This document shows positions 33,898 to 42,962 of a DNA stretch of 64,000 nt, piece after piece (positions within the stretch are counted from its first letter, which is position 1; every line of letters starts with the position of its first letter). A program made the translations under genes and the position numbers. The stretch spans positions 62,001-126,000 of the forward strand of contig NZ_JANBBE010000018.1 in NCBI RefSeq assembly GCF_024648825.1. The letters run 5' to 3'. The notes beneath the pieces were generated by a model. It was not told the origin of the DNA, did no database searches, and saw only the letters and a program-made list of their open reading frames with translations. The stretch is from Lentzea californiensis (lineage in GTDB: Bacteria; Actinomycetota; Actinomycetes; Mycobacteriales; Pseudonocardiaceae).

Positions 33898-33926
33898 GTT
33901 AGTCGATGATCGAGTACGATCCGCCC

Positions 33927-34481
33927 ATGGCCAAGGAACGCTCCGACGCCGCGCGCAACCGGGCGCGAGTCCTGGCCGCCGCCGAGGACCTGTTCGCGGC
34001 CAAGGACGCCCGCCAGGTCACGATGGACGAGATCGCCCGCGCCGCCGGCGTCGGCCGCGCCACCCTCTACCGCCGCTACCCCGACCCGTCCTCCGTCGCG
34101 GCCGCACTGCTGGACGAGCACGAGCGCGTCCTGCAGGAACAGCTGATGGGCGGCCCGCCGCCTCTCGGACCAGGGGCTCCGCCCTCCGAACGCCTCGCGG
34201 CGTTCTACACGGCCATGACGGGCCTGCTGGAGCGGCACCTGCACCTGGTGCTCGGAGCGGAGACCGGTGACGCCCGGTTCCGCACGGGGGCCTACGGTTT
34301 CTGGCGGCTGCACGTGCTGACGCTGCTGCGCGACGCGGCCGTGCCCGGCCCGGAAGGGCTGGTCGAGGTCCTGCTCGCACCGCTGGCCCCCGAGATCTAC
34401 CAGGAACAACGGCGCCGCGGCCTCTCCCCGCACCAGATCACCGCCTCGCTGACGTGGCTCAGCCGGCTGCTGGACACCTGA
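33927..34481 (+). CDS. TetR-family regulator of the YdcZ-type transporter
   Basis: 184 residues. ATG 33927 lies 6 nt after TACGAT (33915-33920), a leaderless arrangement; ATG 33906 is less likely. The helix-turn-helix is QVTMDEIARAAGVGRATLYRRYPD (residues about 30-55), followed by a helical effector domain. It likely represses itself and the divergent DMT exporter through the two operators and is relieved by a toxic ligand (inference). Confidence 0.88.
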   Translation: MAKERSDAARNRARVLAAAEDLFAAKDARQVTMDEIARAAGVGRATLYRRYPDPSSVAAALLDEHERVLQEQLMGGPPPLGPGAPPSERLAAFYTAMTGLLERHLHLVLGAETGDARFRTGAYGFWRLHVLTLLRDAAVPGPEGLVEVLLAPLAPEIYQEQRRRGLSPHQITASLTWLSRLLDT

Positions 34482-34494
34482 AAGGCGAACGACC

Positions 34495-35250
34495 GTGGCC
34501 ACTGCCAATGAGAGCGCCGTCAAACTCGCGGTGCTGATCGACGCGGACAACGCCCAGCCCTCGATCACCGAGGCGCTGCTGGCCGAGATCGCCAAGTACG
34601 GCACCGCGCACGTCAAGCGCGCGTACGGGGACTGGACCGGCACCAACCTGAAGGGCTGGAAGGACCACCTGCTGGCCCAGTCGATCCAGCCGATCCAGCA
34701 GTTCGCCTACACGACGGGCAAGAACGCGACCGACGCGGCGATGGTCATCGACGCGATGGACCTGCTGTACTCCGACCGCTTCGACGGCTTCTGCATCGTC
34801 TCGAGCGACTCCGACTTCACCCGCCTCGCCGCACGCCTGCGCGAGTCCGGGCTCACCGTCTACGGGTTCGGCGAACGCAAGACGCCCAAGCCGTTCGTCG
34901 CGGCCTGCGACAAGTTCATCTACGTCGAGAACCTCGCCTACCCCGAGGCCGAGGTCCCCGCCGAGACGCCGATGGCGCGGAAGTCGACGGTGTCCGTCGC
35001 CCAGCTCAAGGGCGACACCACGCTGGTCAAGCTGCTGCGCAACGCCGTCGAGGCGGCGTCCGACGAGGACGGGTGGGCCTCGCTCGCCGCGGTCGGCAGC
35101 ATCATCACCAAGCAGCGCCCCGAGTTCGACTCCCGCACCTACGGCTACTCGAAGCTCAGCGACCTGATCACCGCGACGACGCTGTTCGAGGTCGACCGCC
35201 GTGTTCAGGGCAAGAAGTCGGCGGTCTACGTGCGGGACCGCCGTCGGTGA
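34495..35250 (+). CDS. NYN-domain nuclease-like protein with OST-HTH/LOTUS domain
   Basis: 251 residues, GTG start with AAAGG upstream. The NYN (PIN-like) domain covers residues 1-145 with the metal-binding aspartates in AVLIDADNAQPS, KNATDAAMVIDAMDLL and IVSSDSDFTRLA. The C-terminal 80 residues form an OST-HTH/LOTUS module (TLVKLLRNAVEAASDEDGWA, SRTYGYSKLSDLI) that binds RNA or proteins. This two-domain protein is widespread in bacteria; it probably degrades or processes RNA. It starts 13 nt after the TetR gene. Confidence 0.88.
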   Translation: MATANESAVKLAVLIDADNAQPSITEALLAEIAKYGTAHVKRAYGDWTGTNLKGWKDHLLAQSIQPIQQFAYTTGKNATDAAMVIDAMDLLYSDRFDGFCIVSSDSDFTRLAARLRESGLTVYGFGERKTPKPFVAACDKFIYVENLAYPEAEVPAETPMARKSTVSVAQLKGDTTLVKLLRNAVEAASDEDGWASLAAVGSIITKQRPEFDSRTYGYSKLSDLITATTLFEVDRRVQGKKSAVYVRDRRR

Positions 35251-35277
35251 CTTCTTTCGGTCAACACTGAAGCAATA

Positions 35278-35318
35278 GAGATCGCTGGCCCGTTCGCGGA
35301 ACGAACGGGTCAGGTCTC
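35278..35318. terminator. Bidirectional terminator
   Basis: Core stem CCCGTTCG/CGAACGGG with loop CGGAA (35289-35309) extends outward as CTG/CAG and GAGA/TCTC with mismatches. It separates the convergent NYN and LLM oxidoreductase genes. Confidence 0.75.
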
Positions 35319-35319
35319 G

Positions 35320-36342
35320 TCAGCGCCAGCCCAGCGCCGGTGCCACGTGCGTCAGGATGTTGTCCAGGACGTGCACGTTGAACTCGACACCGAGCTGGTT
35401 CGGCACGGTCAGCAGCAGCGTGTCCGCCTCGGCGATCGCCTCGTCCTCCGCCAGCTGCTCGACCAGCACGTCGGGCTCGGCCGCGTACGAGCGGCCGAAG
35501 ATCGCCTTCTGCGGCCCGTCGATGAACCCGAGCGAGTCCTTGCTCTTGCCGTCGCCGCCGAAGTACATGCGGTCGAGGTCCGTGGTGAGCGCGAAGATGC
35601 TGCGCGACACCGAGACGCGCGGCTCGTGCTCCCAGCCGGCCTCGGTCCAGGCCTTGCGGAACGCCCTGATCTGGTCGGCCTGCTGCACGTGGAACGGCGC
35701 GCCGCCCTCGTCGAACTTCAGCGTCGAGCTCATCAGGTTCATGCCCTGCTGCGCCGCCCAGGCCGCCGTGCCGTTGGAAGCCGCGCCCCACCAGATGCGG
35801 TCGCGCAGGCCCGGTGCGTGCGGTTCGAGGCGCAGCAGGCCGGGCGGGTTCGGGAACATCGGGCGCGGGTGGGGCTCGGCGAAGCCGCCGCCTTCCAGCA
35901 CCTTCAGGAACAGCTCGGAGTGCATGCGGGCCATGTCGGCGTCGGTCTGGCCCTCACCGGGGCCGTAGCCGAAGTGCCGCCAGCCGTCGATGACCTGCTC
36001 GGGCGATCCCCGGGAGATGCCGAGCTGCAGCCTCCCACCGGAGATGAGGTCGGCCGCGCCCGCGTCCTCGGCCATGTACATCGGGTTCTCGTAGCGCATG
36101 TCGATCACGCCGGTGCCGATCTCGATGCGGTCGGTCTTCGCGCCGATCGCGGCGAGCAGCGGGAACGGTGAGGCGAGCTGCCGCGCGAAGTGGTGCACGC
36201 GGAAGTAGGCACCGTCCGCGCCCAGCTCCTCGGCGGCCACGGCCAGGTCGATCGACTGCAGCAACGTGTCGGCCGCCGACCTCGTCTGCGAGTGCGGGCT
36301 GTCCGTCCAGTGCCCGAACGACAGAAAACCGATCTTCTTCAT
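35320..36342 (-). CDS. LLM-class flavin-dependent oxidoreductase
   Basis: 340 residues. ATG 36342 is preferred because TATCTT lies 7 nt upstream (leaderless). The TIM-barrel luciferase-like pattern includes KIGFLSFGHW, ELGADGAYFRVHHF, GTGVIDMRYENPMYMAED and GRLQLGISRGSPEQ. It uses reduced FMN or F420 to oxidise or reduce a small molecule; the substrate is unknown. Just upstream of the promoter lies a near-palindrome TTGAACGTTGAA, possibly a regulator site. Confidence 0.88.
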   Translation of the reverse strand: MKKIGFLSFGHWTDSPHSQTRSAADTLLQSIDLAVAAEELGADGAYFRVHHFARQLASPFPLLAAIGAKTDRIEIGTGVIDMRYENPMYMAEDAGAADLISGGRLQLGISRGSPEQVIDGWRHFGYGPGEGQTDADMARMHSELFLKVLEGGGFAEPHPRPMFPNPPGLLRLEPHAPGLRDRIWWGAASNGTAAWAAQQGMNLMSSTLKFDEGGAPFHVQQADQIRAFRKAWTEAGWEHEPRVSVSRSIFALTTDLDRMYFGGDGKSKDSLGFIDGPQKAIFGRSYAAEPDVLVEQLAEDEAIAEADTLLLTVPNQLGVEFNVHVLDNILTHVAPALGWR

Positions 36343-36401
36343 GCCGTCCAAGATAGTTCAACGTTCAAGTAAATGCTCGTGACTCGTGCGTCACGTGCTG
36401 A

Positions 36402-37700
36402 TCAGCGCTTCGGCCTGCGGTCCACGATCCGCTTCATCTTGCCGACGGACCGCTCGATCCCACCCGGCGCGACGACGTCCACCGCGACGGTGACGCCGAT
36501 CGAGTTCTTCACCAGCCGCCGCAGCTCCTCCCCCGCGTCGCCGGCCGCGGCGTCCTCGCGGTGCTCCACGAGCACGGTCAGGTCGTCGAGGTTGCCCGTG
36601 CGGCTCAGGACGCACTGGAAGTGCGGCGACAGCGCCGGAACGCGCAGGATCAGCTCCTCGATCTGGGTCGGGAACAGGTTCACGCCGCGCAGGATGATCA
36701 TGTCGTCGGTGCGGCCGGTGATCTTCTCGATCCGGCGCATGCTCCGCGCGGTGCCCGGCAGCAGGCGGGTCAGGTCGCGGGTGCGGTAGCGGATGATCGG
36801 CATCGCCTGCTTGGTCAGCGAGGTGAAGACGAGCTCGCCCTCCTCGCCGTCGGGCAGCACCTCGCCGGTGACCGGGTCGATGACCTCCGGGTAGAAGTGG
36901 TCCTCCCAGACGTGCAGGCCGTCCTTGGTCTCGACGCACTCGCTCGCCACACCCGGCCCGATCACCTCGGAGAGGCCGTAGATGTCCACCGCGTGCATGT
37001 CGAGGCGGCGTTCCATCTCGTGGCGCATGTCGTTCGTCCACGGCTCCGCGCCGAAGACGCCGACCTTCAACGAGGTGGAGCGCGGGTCGACGCCCTGCCG
37101 CTCCATCTCGTCGATGATCGAGAGCATGTACGACGGCGTCACCATGATGACGTCCGGCTCGAAGTCGCGGATCAGCTGGACCTGGCGCTCGGTCATGCCG
37201 CCGGACACCGGGACGACCGTGCAGCCCAGCAGTTCCGCGCCCGCGTGCGCGCCCAGCCCACCGGTGAACAGCCCGTAGCCGTAGGCGTTGTGCAGGACGT
37301 GCCCGGCCCGGCCGCCCGCGGCGCGGATGCTGCGCGCCACGACGTGCGCCCACGTGTCCAGGTCGGCCTTGGTGTAGCCGACGACGGTCGGCTTGCCGGT
37401 CGTCCCCGACGAGGCGTGCACGCGGGCGACCTCGGTGCGCGGAACGGCGAACATGCCGAACGGGTAGTTGTCCCGCAGGTCGGCCTTGGTCGTGAAGGGC
37501 AGCTTCGCGAGGTCCGAAAGCGACTTCACGTCGCCGGGGTGCACGCCGCTCGCGTCGAGGGAGGCGCGGTAGTGCGGCACGTTCTCGTAGGCGTGGCGGA
37601 CCGACCACTGCAGCCGTTCGAGCTGCAACGCCCGCAGCTCGTCGATCGAGGCGGTCTCGACGGCCTCCAGGTCGCCCGGCCGCGGGCTCAGGTCCAGCAT
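36402..37700 (-). CDS. paaK: Phenylacetate-CoA ligase
   Basis: 432 residues, the usual PaaK length. The ANL-family phosphate-binding loop is HASSGTTGKPTVVGYT, followed by NAYGYGLFTGGLGAHAGAELLG, IYGLSEVIGPGVA and GRTDDMIILRGVNLFPTQIEE, all typical of PaaK. The C-terminal domain has the Lys in SVGKMKRI. It activates phenylacetate to phenylacetyl-CoA with ATP, the first step of the paa pathway. The paaABCDE genes are not here, so it may act on another aryl acid. TACGGT lies 6 nt before the ATG. Confidence 0.92.
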   Translation of the reverse strand: MLDLSPRPGDLEAVETASIDELRALQLERLQWSVRHAYENVPHYRASLDASGVHPGDVKSLSDLAKLPFTTKADLRDNYPFGMFAVPRTEVARVHASSGTTGKPTVVGYTKADLDTWAHVVARSIRAAGGRAGHVLHNAYGYGLFTGGLGAHAGAELLGCTVVPVSGGMTERQVQLIRDFEPDVIMVTPSYMLSIIDEMERQGVDPRSTSLKVGVFGAEPWTNDMRHEMERRLDMHAVDIYGLSEVIGPGVASECVETKDGLHVWEDHFYPEVIDPVTGEVLPDGEEGELVFTSLTKQAMPIIRYRTRDLTRLLPGTARSMRRIEKITGRTDDMIILRGVNLFPTQIEELILRVPALSPHFQCVLSRTGNLDDLTVLVEHREDAAAGDAGEELRRLVKNSIGVTVAVDVVAPGGIERSVGKMKRIVDRRPKR

Positions 37701-37721
37701 GCCGCCACCGTAGACGACCGC

Positions 37722-37777
37722 CCGGCTCAGGCGGCCCGGCTCAGGCGGCCCGGCTCAGGCGGCCCGGCTCAGGCGGC
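37722..37777. repeat. Four 14-bp tandem repeats before paaK
   Basis: The 14-bp unit ccggctcaggcggc is repeated four times without change. The first copy met by the upstream HD gene supplies its TGA stop; the remainder is the spacer in front of the paaK promoter. Confidence 0.9.
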
Positions 37778-38545
37778 CCGGCGGAGCAGCCGGTGGGTGC
37801 GCCGGACCGCGGCGAGGCGTTCGTCGCCGTTCATGGCGAGAGCGCGGACCACCGGGTCGTCCGGTCCCCTGCGCTGCCGGATCTCGGCGAGCCTGCCCTG
37901 CACCGTCGTCGGGCTGCCGTCGGGGCCGGTGCTCATGTCGCAGTACCAGAGCGCGTCCCGCAGGCGGCCGCGGTGGTCCGGGAACTCCCCCAGGTCGCCC
38001 GCCAGCCCGACGAGCTCGGCGACGGCCGACGCGCCGGAGTGGTGCGCGACCAGGCCGCAGATCCGTTCCGACACGCCCGCCCGGCGCAGGTACCGCGCCC
38101 CGTCGAGCGAGTGCAGGCCGGTGTCGTGCACCTCGGCGGCGTAGCCGATGTCGTGCACCCAGGCCGCGGCGACGAGCAGCTCGCGTTCCTGTTCCGGCAG
38201 GACGCGCGCCACGTGTTCGGCCCGGCGCGCCACACCGGCCGTGTGCGCCCAGCGCCGTGGCAGTTCGGCGGCGAGCAGGCGGCGGGCGGTGTTGCGCGCC
38301 CAGGTCGACAGGTACGTCCCCGCCGTCGCCTCGACCGGGAACGCCCGCGCCGACGCCCGCACCTCACGGGCCACGAACAACGGCACGTAGTCCTGCAGCC
38401 GCGCGCCGCCGAACCGCGCTCGCGCCCGTTCGATCCACTCGTGCACGAGGCTCGGTGGCACGTCGCCGAACTCGCGAACCAGCTGGGACTCCAGACGCCG
38501 GATCTTCTCGTCCGCCTGGCTCACAACCTCCGCCGTGGTCGTCAC
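37769..38545 (-). CDS. HD-domain phosphohydrolase with N-terminal helical bundle
   Basis: 258 residues. GTG 38545 is 6 nt after TACGGT (leaderless); more upstream frame is ignored. Residues 1-70 resemble the three-helix-bundle dimerisation domain of actinobacteria (LVREFGDVPPSLVHEWIERAR). The HD domain follows with the metal residues H in RWAHTAGVARRAEHV, HD in AAWVHDIGY and a distal H-x-S (VAHHSGASA). It would hydrolyse a nucleotide or second messenger. The stop lies in the tandem repeat. Confidence 0.82.
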   Translation of the reverse strand: MTTTAEVVSQADEKIRRLESQLVREFGDVPPSLVHEWIERARARFGGARLQDYVPLFVAREVRASARAFPVEATAGTYLSTWARNTARRLLAAELPRRWAHTAGVARRAEHVARVLPEQERELLVAAAWVHDIGYAAEVHDTGLHSLDGARYLRRAGVSERICGLVAHHSGASAVAELVGLAGDLGEFPDHRGRLRDALWYCDMSTGPDGSPTTVQGRLAEIRQRRGPDDPVVRALAMNGDERLAAVRRTHRLLRRAA

Positions 38546-38603
38546 CCGTCCACCGTAAGCTCTGGCGAACCGCCTCGGCCACCGTCGTCCTACGGGGTGT
38601 GGA

Positions 38604-39770
38604 TCACATGGGGACCTGGCCGCCGCCGCGCAGGCGAAGCAGTTCGGCGCGCGCATGGGCGACCTCACTCGTCTCGGCCCCGCGCGACCGGGCGAGTTCG
38701 CGGGCGAGGTCGGACGCCCCTTCCAGCAGGTGCCGTGCCCTGCGCCGGCCGTGCACCAGCTTGCGGAACGCCTTGCGGTCCCTGCGCAGGCCGCTGACCG
38801 CCCCGAGCAACGCGGGGTCGAGGACGCCGGCGTCCGCCTCCGGTCGCAGCAGCTGACGGATCCAGGTCCGCTCCTGCCGGGCCGCGTGCCGCAGGACGTA
38901 GAACAGGGTGATCAGCTCGACGGCCGCGATCACGAACGGCAGCACGACCGCCACGGTACCGATGCCACCGCTCAGCCCCGCCATGTCGTCCCACGCGAAG
39001 TGGAACACCAGGGCGGCGAGCATGGTGAGGACGCCGCGGGGCACGTTGCGCTCGCCTGGGGTGCGGCCGAGGACCCACATGAGCCCGGCGCAGAAGATGG
39101 CGCTGAACAGCGCGTGCGACACGATTCCGGCCACGCCGCGGAGCACGAAGATCTGGAACGACGAGCCGAGCTGGTCGGTGCCGAAGGTCTGCGCCGCTCC
39201 GTTGTAGACGTACAGCACGTCCTCGAAGACCTGGAAGCCCAGGCCGATGAACGCGCCGATGATGAAGCCGTCGTAGGCGCCGCGCACCAGCCTCGGAGCG
39301 AGGCCGATCAGCAACACCAGGCCGAGTGCCTTGCCGAACTCCTCGTTGATCGGCGCGGTGAGTCCGGCGGCCCAGTCGGAGGCGAAGGCCGTGCCGCCCA
39401 GCTTCGTCCAGATCTCCAGCAGCGCGGTGTTGGCGGGCAGGGCGATCCAGAACGTCGCGGCCAGGCCACCCCAGGCGAACGCGGCCGCGAGGAGGGTGGC
39501 CGGTTGCGCGGTGTAGCGGTTCTGGTGGCGCAGGAGCAGCAGCCACGGCACGAGGTAGAGGCCGAACAGCAGCACGCCGCCGGTCAGCGCCGGACGGTAG
39601 AAGTGCGCGCCGGGACCGAAGTAGCGCACCACCGCCAGTGCGCCGCCGCCGACGCCCAGCAGGTAGACCCAGAACGCCAGGTTGCGCGGCTGGACCAGCC
39701 GGAACGGCTGGCCCCAGCCCGACTCCTCGATCGCGGCGAGCTGCGCGGTCCGCGCCTCGAACGTCGTCAT
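38604..39770 (-). CDS. PrsW-family intramembrane metalloprotease
   Basis: 388 residues with about nine transmembrane helices. The PrsW signature is intact: PINEEFGKALGL (glutamates binding zinc), FIIGAFIGLGFQVFEDVLY and VSHALFSAIFCAGL with the histidine. The basic C-terminal tail (about 70 residues) is cytoplasmic. PrsW proteases cut membrane-bound anti-sigma factors; the target here is unknown. It overlaps the preceding gene by 4 nt (ATGA). Confidence 0.9.
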   Translation of the reverse strand: MTTFEARTAQLAAIEESGWGQPFRLVQPRNLAFWVYLLGVGGGALAVVRYFGPGAHFYRPALTGGVLLFGLYLVPWLLLLRHQNRYTAQPATLLAAAFAWGGLAATFWIALPANTALLEIWTKLGGTAFASDWAAGLTAPINEEFGKALGLVLLIGLAPRLVRGAYDGFIIGAFIGLGFQVFEDVLYVYNGAAQTFGTDQLGSSFQIFVLRGVAGIVSHALFSAIFCAGLMWVLGRTPGERNVPRGVLTMLAALVFHFAWDDMAGLSGGIGTVAVVLPFVIAAVELITLFYVLRHAARQERTWIRQLLRPEADAGVLDPALLGAVSGLRRDRKAFRKLVHGRRRARHLLEGASDLARELARSRGAETSEVAHARAELLRLRGGGQVPM

Positions 39771-40396
39771 CGGACCGCTCCCGGGGTGACGCTGCGCAGG
39801 AAGGTCCCCACGACCTCTTGCCGGCGTTCGAACTGTCCCGGTGTGGTGCGCACCCTGACCAGCAACGCGGGTGCGCCCTCGGCCTCTCCGGCCGCGCTCG
39901 CCATCTTGAACGCGACGTCGAGCCCGTCCCCCGTCGGCCCGGTGCTGGCCAGGGCGACACCGACCAGGCCGGACGCGGTCGTCACCGTGCCGCGCGAGCC
40001 GTCGACGCCCGTCGCACCGCCCTCCGACCGCAGGACCTGGTCGAGGAAGGCGTCCGCGGTGCCGTCGAACGACGCGCCGACCACCGCGATCGTCGCGCCG
40101 CCGGTCGTGAGCCGGACCTGCAGGCTCGCCGGCGCCACCGATCCGGTGCCGGTCAGGGTGCCGGCTTCGAGCTGCCAGCCCACCGGCGGCACGGCGGTCG
40201 CGCCGTCACCGAGGTCGAGGACGTCGCCCGCACGGATCTCGCTGCGCCACGGGATCGCGGCGTTCAGGGCGGGCAGCCCGTAGAGGAGCAGCAGCGCCAC
40301 GGCCAGGACGCCGAGGGCGGGCGCGAACGTCCGCCGGTCCAGTCCGAGGAACCGGTGCTCGACCGGCACCCACCCCGGCGGTGCTGTGTCCGTCAT
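39767..40396 (-). CDS. Single-pass membrane protein coupled to PrsW
   Basis: 209 residues from ATG 40396 with AAGGGG upstream. A cytoplasmic N-terminus is followed by one transmembrane helix (LGVLAVALLLLYGLPALNAA) and an extracellular beta-rich domain of about 150 residues without cysteines. No family recognised. The ATGA overlap with prsW-like gene suggests the two act together; it might be substrate, anchor or regulator of the protease (inference). Confidence 0.65.
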   Translation of the reverse strand: MTDTAPPGWVPVEHRFLGLDRRTFAPALGVLAVALLLLYGLPALNAAIPWRSEIRAGDVLDLGDGATAVPPVGWQLEAGTLTGTGSVAPASLQVRLTTGGATIAVVGASFDGTADAFLDQVLRSEGGATGVDGSRGTVTTASGLVGVALASTGPTGDGLDVAFKMASAAGEAEGAPALLVRVRTTPGQFERRQEVVGTFLRSVTPGAVR

Positions 40397-40463
40397 CCGG
40401 TGCCCCTTCCACGGTCGCGACCGTGAACACTCGACCACAGACGACCGCACCCGGCACGACGAG

Positions 40464-41555
40464 CTAACTGCTGCTGAAGCCCGCGAACAACACGCTCGCC
40501 AGCCCCAGGCCCACCAGCAGGTTGAACACCGTGGCGCTGGCGAACACCCCGATCGGCCTCCACCCCGCCTCCCGCAGCGGCGCGACCCGGAACTCCAGTC
40601 CGATGGAGACGAACGCCAGGATCAGGAACAGCGTGCGCAGGTCGTTGACCGTCGTGATGAGGGTCTTGTCGCCACCGGACTCCAGGAACACCGTCGCCAC
40701 GACCGACGCCGCCAGGAAGCCGAGCACGAACTTGGGGAACCGCTCCCACAGCGCGCGGCCGCTGACCTTCGCCTCGCCGGTGCGCTCGACCTTCAGCGCG
40801 AAGTAGGCCGTCAGCGCGACCGCGACGACGCCGAGCAACGCGTTCTGCGTCGTCTTGACGATCGTCGCGATCTGCAACGCCTCCTCGCCGACGATCGCGC
40901 CCGCCGCGCTGACGGCGGCGGTGGTGTCGATGTTGCCGCCGATCCACGCGCCCGCCACCGCGGTGGGCAGGTTCAGCGCGTCCACGGCCAGTGGCAGCAG
41001 GAAGATGGAGGGCAGCGCGAAGATGATGACCATGCTCGCCGTGTACGCGAGCTGTTCGCGGCGGGCCTGCACCGCGCCGGCCGCCGCGATGGCCGCGCTC
41101 ACGCCGCAGATCGACACCGCCGAGGCCAGCAGGGCCCGCAGCTTCGCGTCGATGCCGAGCTTGCCGCCCAGCCACCACGTGAAGCCGAACACCAGCGTGA
41201 TCAGCAGGAACGCCTGGGCGATGGCCGGTCCGGCCGCCTTGACGATCACCGCGAAGTTGATCGACGCGCCCAGCAGCACCAGACCGGTCTTGATGAAGAA
41301 CTCGGTGCGGAACCCGGCGGCGAGCCGGTCGCGGAACCCGAGCCCGGTCAGCACCGCGTTTCCCAGCAGTCCCAGCAGGATCGCGTAGACCGGGTACTCG
41401 ACGCTCTTCGCGACGCCGCCGAGCCAGGTTCCCTTGGCGAACACCGGCACCTGCTGTTCCAGGTACCGGGTCAGCGCGGCCAGCACCACGACGACCGCGA
41501 CACCTCCGGCCGCCCACAGCACCTGGGACCGTTGCCGCGTCTGGACTTCCGTCAT
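40464..41555 (-). CDS. YeiH-family transporter (UPF0324)
   Basis: 363 residues with about ten hydrophobic helices. KTGLVLLGASINFAVIV, SAVSICGVSAAIAAAGAV and GAWIGGNIDTTAAVSAAGAIVG are characteristic of the YeiH/UPF0324 family, annotated as putative sulfate exporters. ATG 41555 overlaps the stop of the small gene upstream by one base. It lies next to the molybdate genes but has no proven link with them. Confidence 0.88.
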   Translation of the reverse strand: MTEVQTRQRSQVLWAAGGVAVVVVLAALTRYLEQQVPVFAKGTWLGGVAKSVEYPVYAILLGLLGNAVLTGLGFRDRLAAGFRTEFFIKTGLVLLGASINFAVIVKAAGPAIAQAFLLITLVFGFTWWLGGKLGIDAKLRALLASAVSICGVSAAIAAAGAVQARREQLAYTASMVIIFALPSIFLLPLAVDALNLPTAVAGAWIGGNIDTTAAVSAAGAIVGEEALQIATIVKTTQNALLGVVAVALTAYFALKVERTGEAKVSGRALWERFPKFVLGFLAASVVATVFLESGGDKTLITTVNDLRTLFLILAFVSIGLEFRVAPLREAGWRPIGVFASATVFNLLVGLGLASVLFAGFSSS

Positions 41556-41686
41556 CACGGCACCAGCCAGCCGGGCACGATCCGCGCCAGCACCAGTGCC
41601 AGCAGCACCAGACCGGCGATCGTCGCCGCCCAGTCCTCGTTCAACGCGAGCCCGCGTTCGCGGTCGACGCCTTCCTCCGCGCTCAT
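41555..41686 (-). CDS. 43-residue membrane protein coupled to YeiH
   Basis: ATG 41686 with a strong GGAGGGG ribosome-binding site opens a 43-codon frame (MSAEEGVDRERGLALNEDWA then a 20-residue hydrophobic helix, ending VPGWLVP). Its TGA overlaps the ATG of the YeiH gene (TGATG). The single helix and tight coupling suggest a small subunit or stabiliser of the transporter. Too short for usual ORF cut-offs. The interval 41687-41915 upstream holds no further gene I can support. Confidence 0.7.
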   Translation of the reverse strand: MSAEEGVDRERGLALNEDWAATIAGLVLLALVLARIVPGWLVP

Positions 41687-41915
41687 GCCGCCCCTCCATC
41701 CGCTCGGTGGTGGCGGCAATGGTCGGAGCAGAACACCAGCAGCGGCAAGGGCTCCCGCGATGTGGAACGGTCAGCCGCCGCGCACCGGGTCTGCGCCGAC
41801 AGCGAACTGCCGGAGATGCGCGGGGTTCGGCAGGGTGCGCCACGCGAACCGTTCGGCCGTCAGGTGAGCGGGCCGGAGAGGTTGCGGGACAACGACGTCC
41901 GCGGCTGTGAAGCGG

Positions 41916-42962
41916 TCAGGCCGGGTAGACGTGGGTCTCGGTCGCCTTCACCGCCGCCCACAACGCGTCTCCTGGGCGCAGCCGCAGGTCGGCGAGCGTG
42001 GCGGTGGTGATGTCCGCGAGCACGTTCGGCGCGCCGTCCAGGCGGACGCGGGTGGTGTGCGCGTGCTGTTCGATCGCGTCGACCGTGACCGGCCAGACGT
42101 TGCGCGGGCTTCCCCCCGGCCGTTCGGCGTGCAGGCTCACGGCGTTCGGCGGGAACACGACGTGCACCGGACCGTCGACCGGCCGCGGGATCGTGAGCGT
42201 GCCGCCACCGTCCAGGCCGACCTCGGTGCCCGACGCGGTGCCGCGGTAGAAGTTCAGGCCGACGAGGTTGGCGACGTAGTCGGTGCGCGGCTGGCGGGCG
42301 ACCTCCGCCGGCGGCCCCGTCTGCACCGCGCGGCCGTCTTCCAGGATCACCAGCCGGTCGGCCAGCACCATGGCGTCCAACGGGTCGTGCGTGACCAGCA
42401 GCGTGTGACCGCCGAAGTCCGCGAGGTGCCGGCCCAGTTCCGAGCGGACCTGCAGGCGGGTGCTCGCGTCCAGGGCGGCGAGCGGTTCGTCGAGCAGCAG
42501 CAGGCTCGGGCCGGTGGCCAGGGCACGGGCCAGCGCGACGCGTTGCGCCTGCCCGCCCGACAACGAGCGCGGCCTGGTCTGCGCGTAGCCGTCCAGCCCG
42601 ACCCGTCCGAGCCAGCGCGCCGCCTCGGCCCGTGCCTCGTGCCGGCGCGTGCCACGGGCTCTGAGGCCGAACGCGACGTTCTCCAGCGCGGACATGTGCG
42701 CGAAGAGCAGGTAGTCCTGGAACACCACGCCGATCGGCCGTTTCTCGGCGGGCAGGAACTCGTCCGCACCGTCCCAGGTGGACTCGCCGACGGTGATGTG
42801 CCCGGACGTCAACGGCAGCAGGCCCGCAAGTGCACGGAGCGCGGTGGACTTGCCGGCGCCGTTCGGGCCGAGCAGTGCGACGACCTCGCCCGGTGCGATC
42901 GTCAGGCCGAGGTCGAGGCTGAAGGTGCCGCGCGTGACGCGCAGGTCCGCGTGCAGGGTCAC
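41916..42962 (-). CDS. modC: Molybdate ABC transporter ATP-binding protein
   Basis: 348 residues. Walker A GPNGAGKST, signature LSGGQAQRVALARAL, Walker B LLLLDEPLAALD and H-loop LVTHD are intact. After residue 230 comes a TOBE-like domain with WPVTVDAIEQHAHTTRVRLDG, as in ModC. GTG 42962 overlaps the permease stop (GTGA) and is preferred to GTG 42980. It powers molybdate import with ModB and ModA. Confidence 0.9.
   Translation of the reverse strand: MTLHADLRVTRGTFSLDLGLTIAPGEVVALLGPNGAGKSTALRALAGLLPLTSGHITVGESTWDGADEFLPAEKRPIGVVFQDYLLFAHMSALENVAFGLRARGTRRHEARAEAARWLGRVGLDGYAQTRPRSLSGGQAQRVALARALATGPSLLLLDEPLAALDASTRLQVRSELGRHLADFGGHTLLVTHDPLDAMVLADRLVILEDGRAVQTGPPAEVARQPRTDYVANLVGLNFYRGTASGTEVGLDGGGTLTIPRPVDGPVHVVFPPNAVSLHAERPGGSPRNVWPVTVDAIEQHAHTTRVRLDGAPNVLADITTATLADLRLRPGDALWAAVKATETHVYPA

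Noticed and set aside
37722..37777. Possible CRISPR array
   Set aside because: Four contiguous 14-bp copies without spacers form a simple tandem repeat, not a CRISPR.
41687..41915. Possible gene between the small YeiH partner and modC
   Set aside because: Only short frames without ribosome-binding sites or recognisable sequence; treated as promoter/intergenic DNA.
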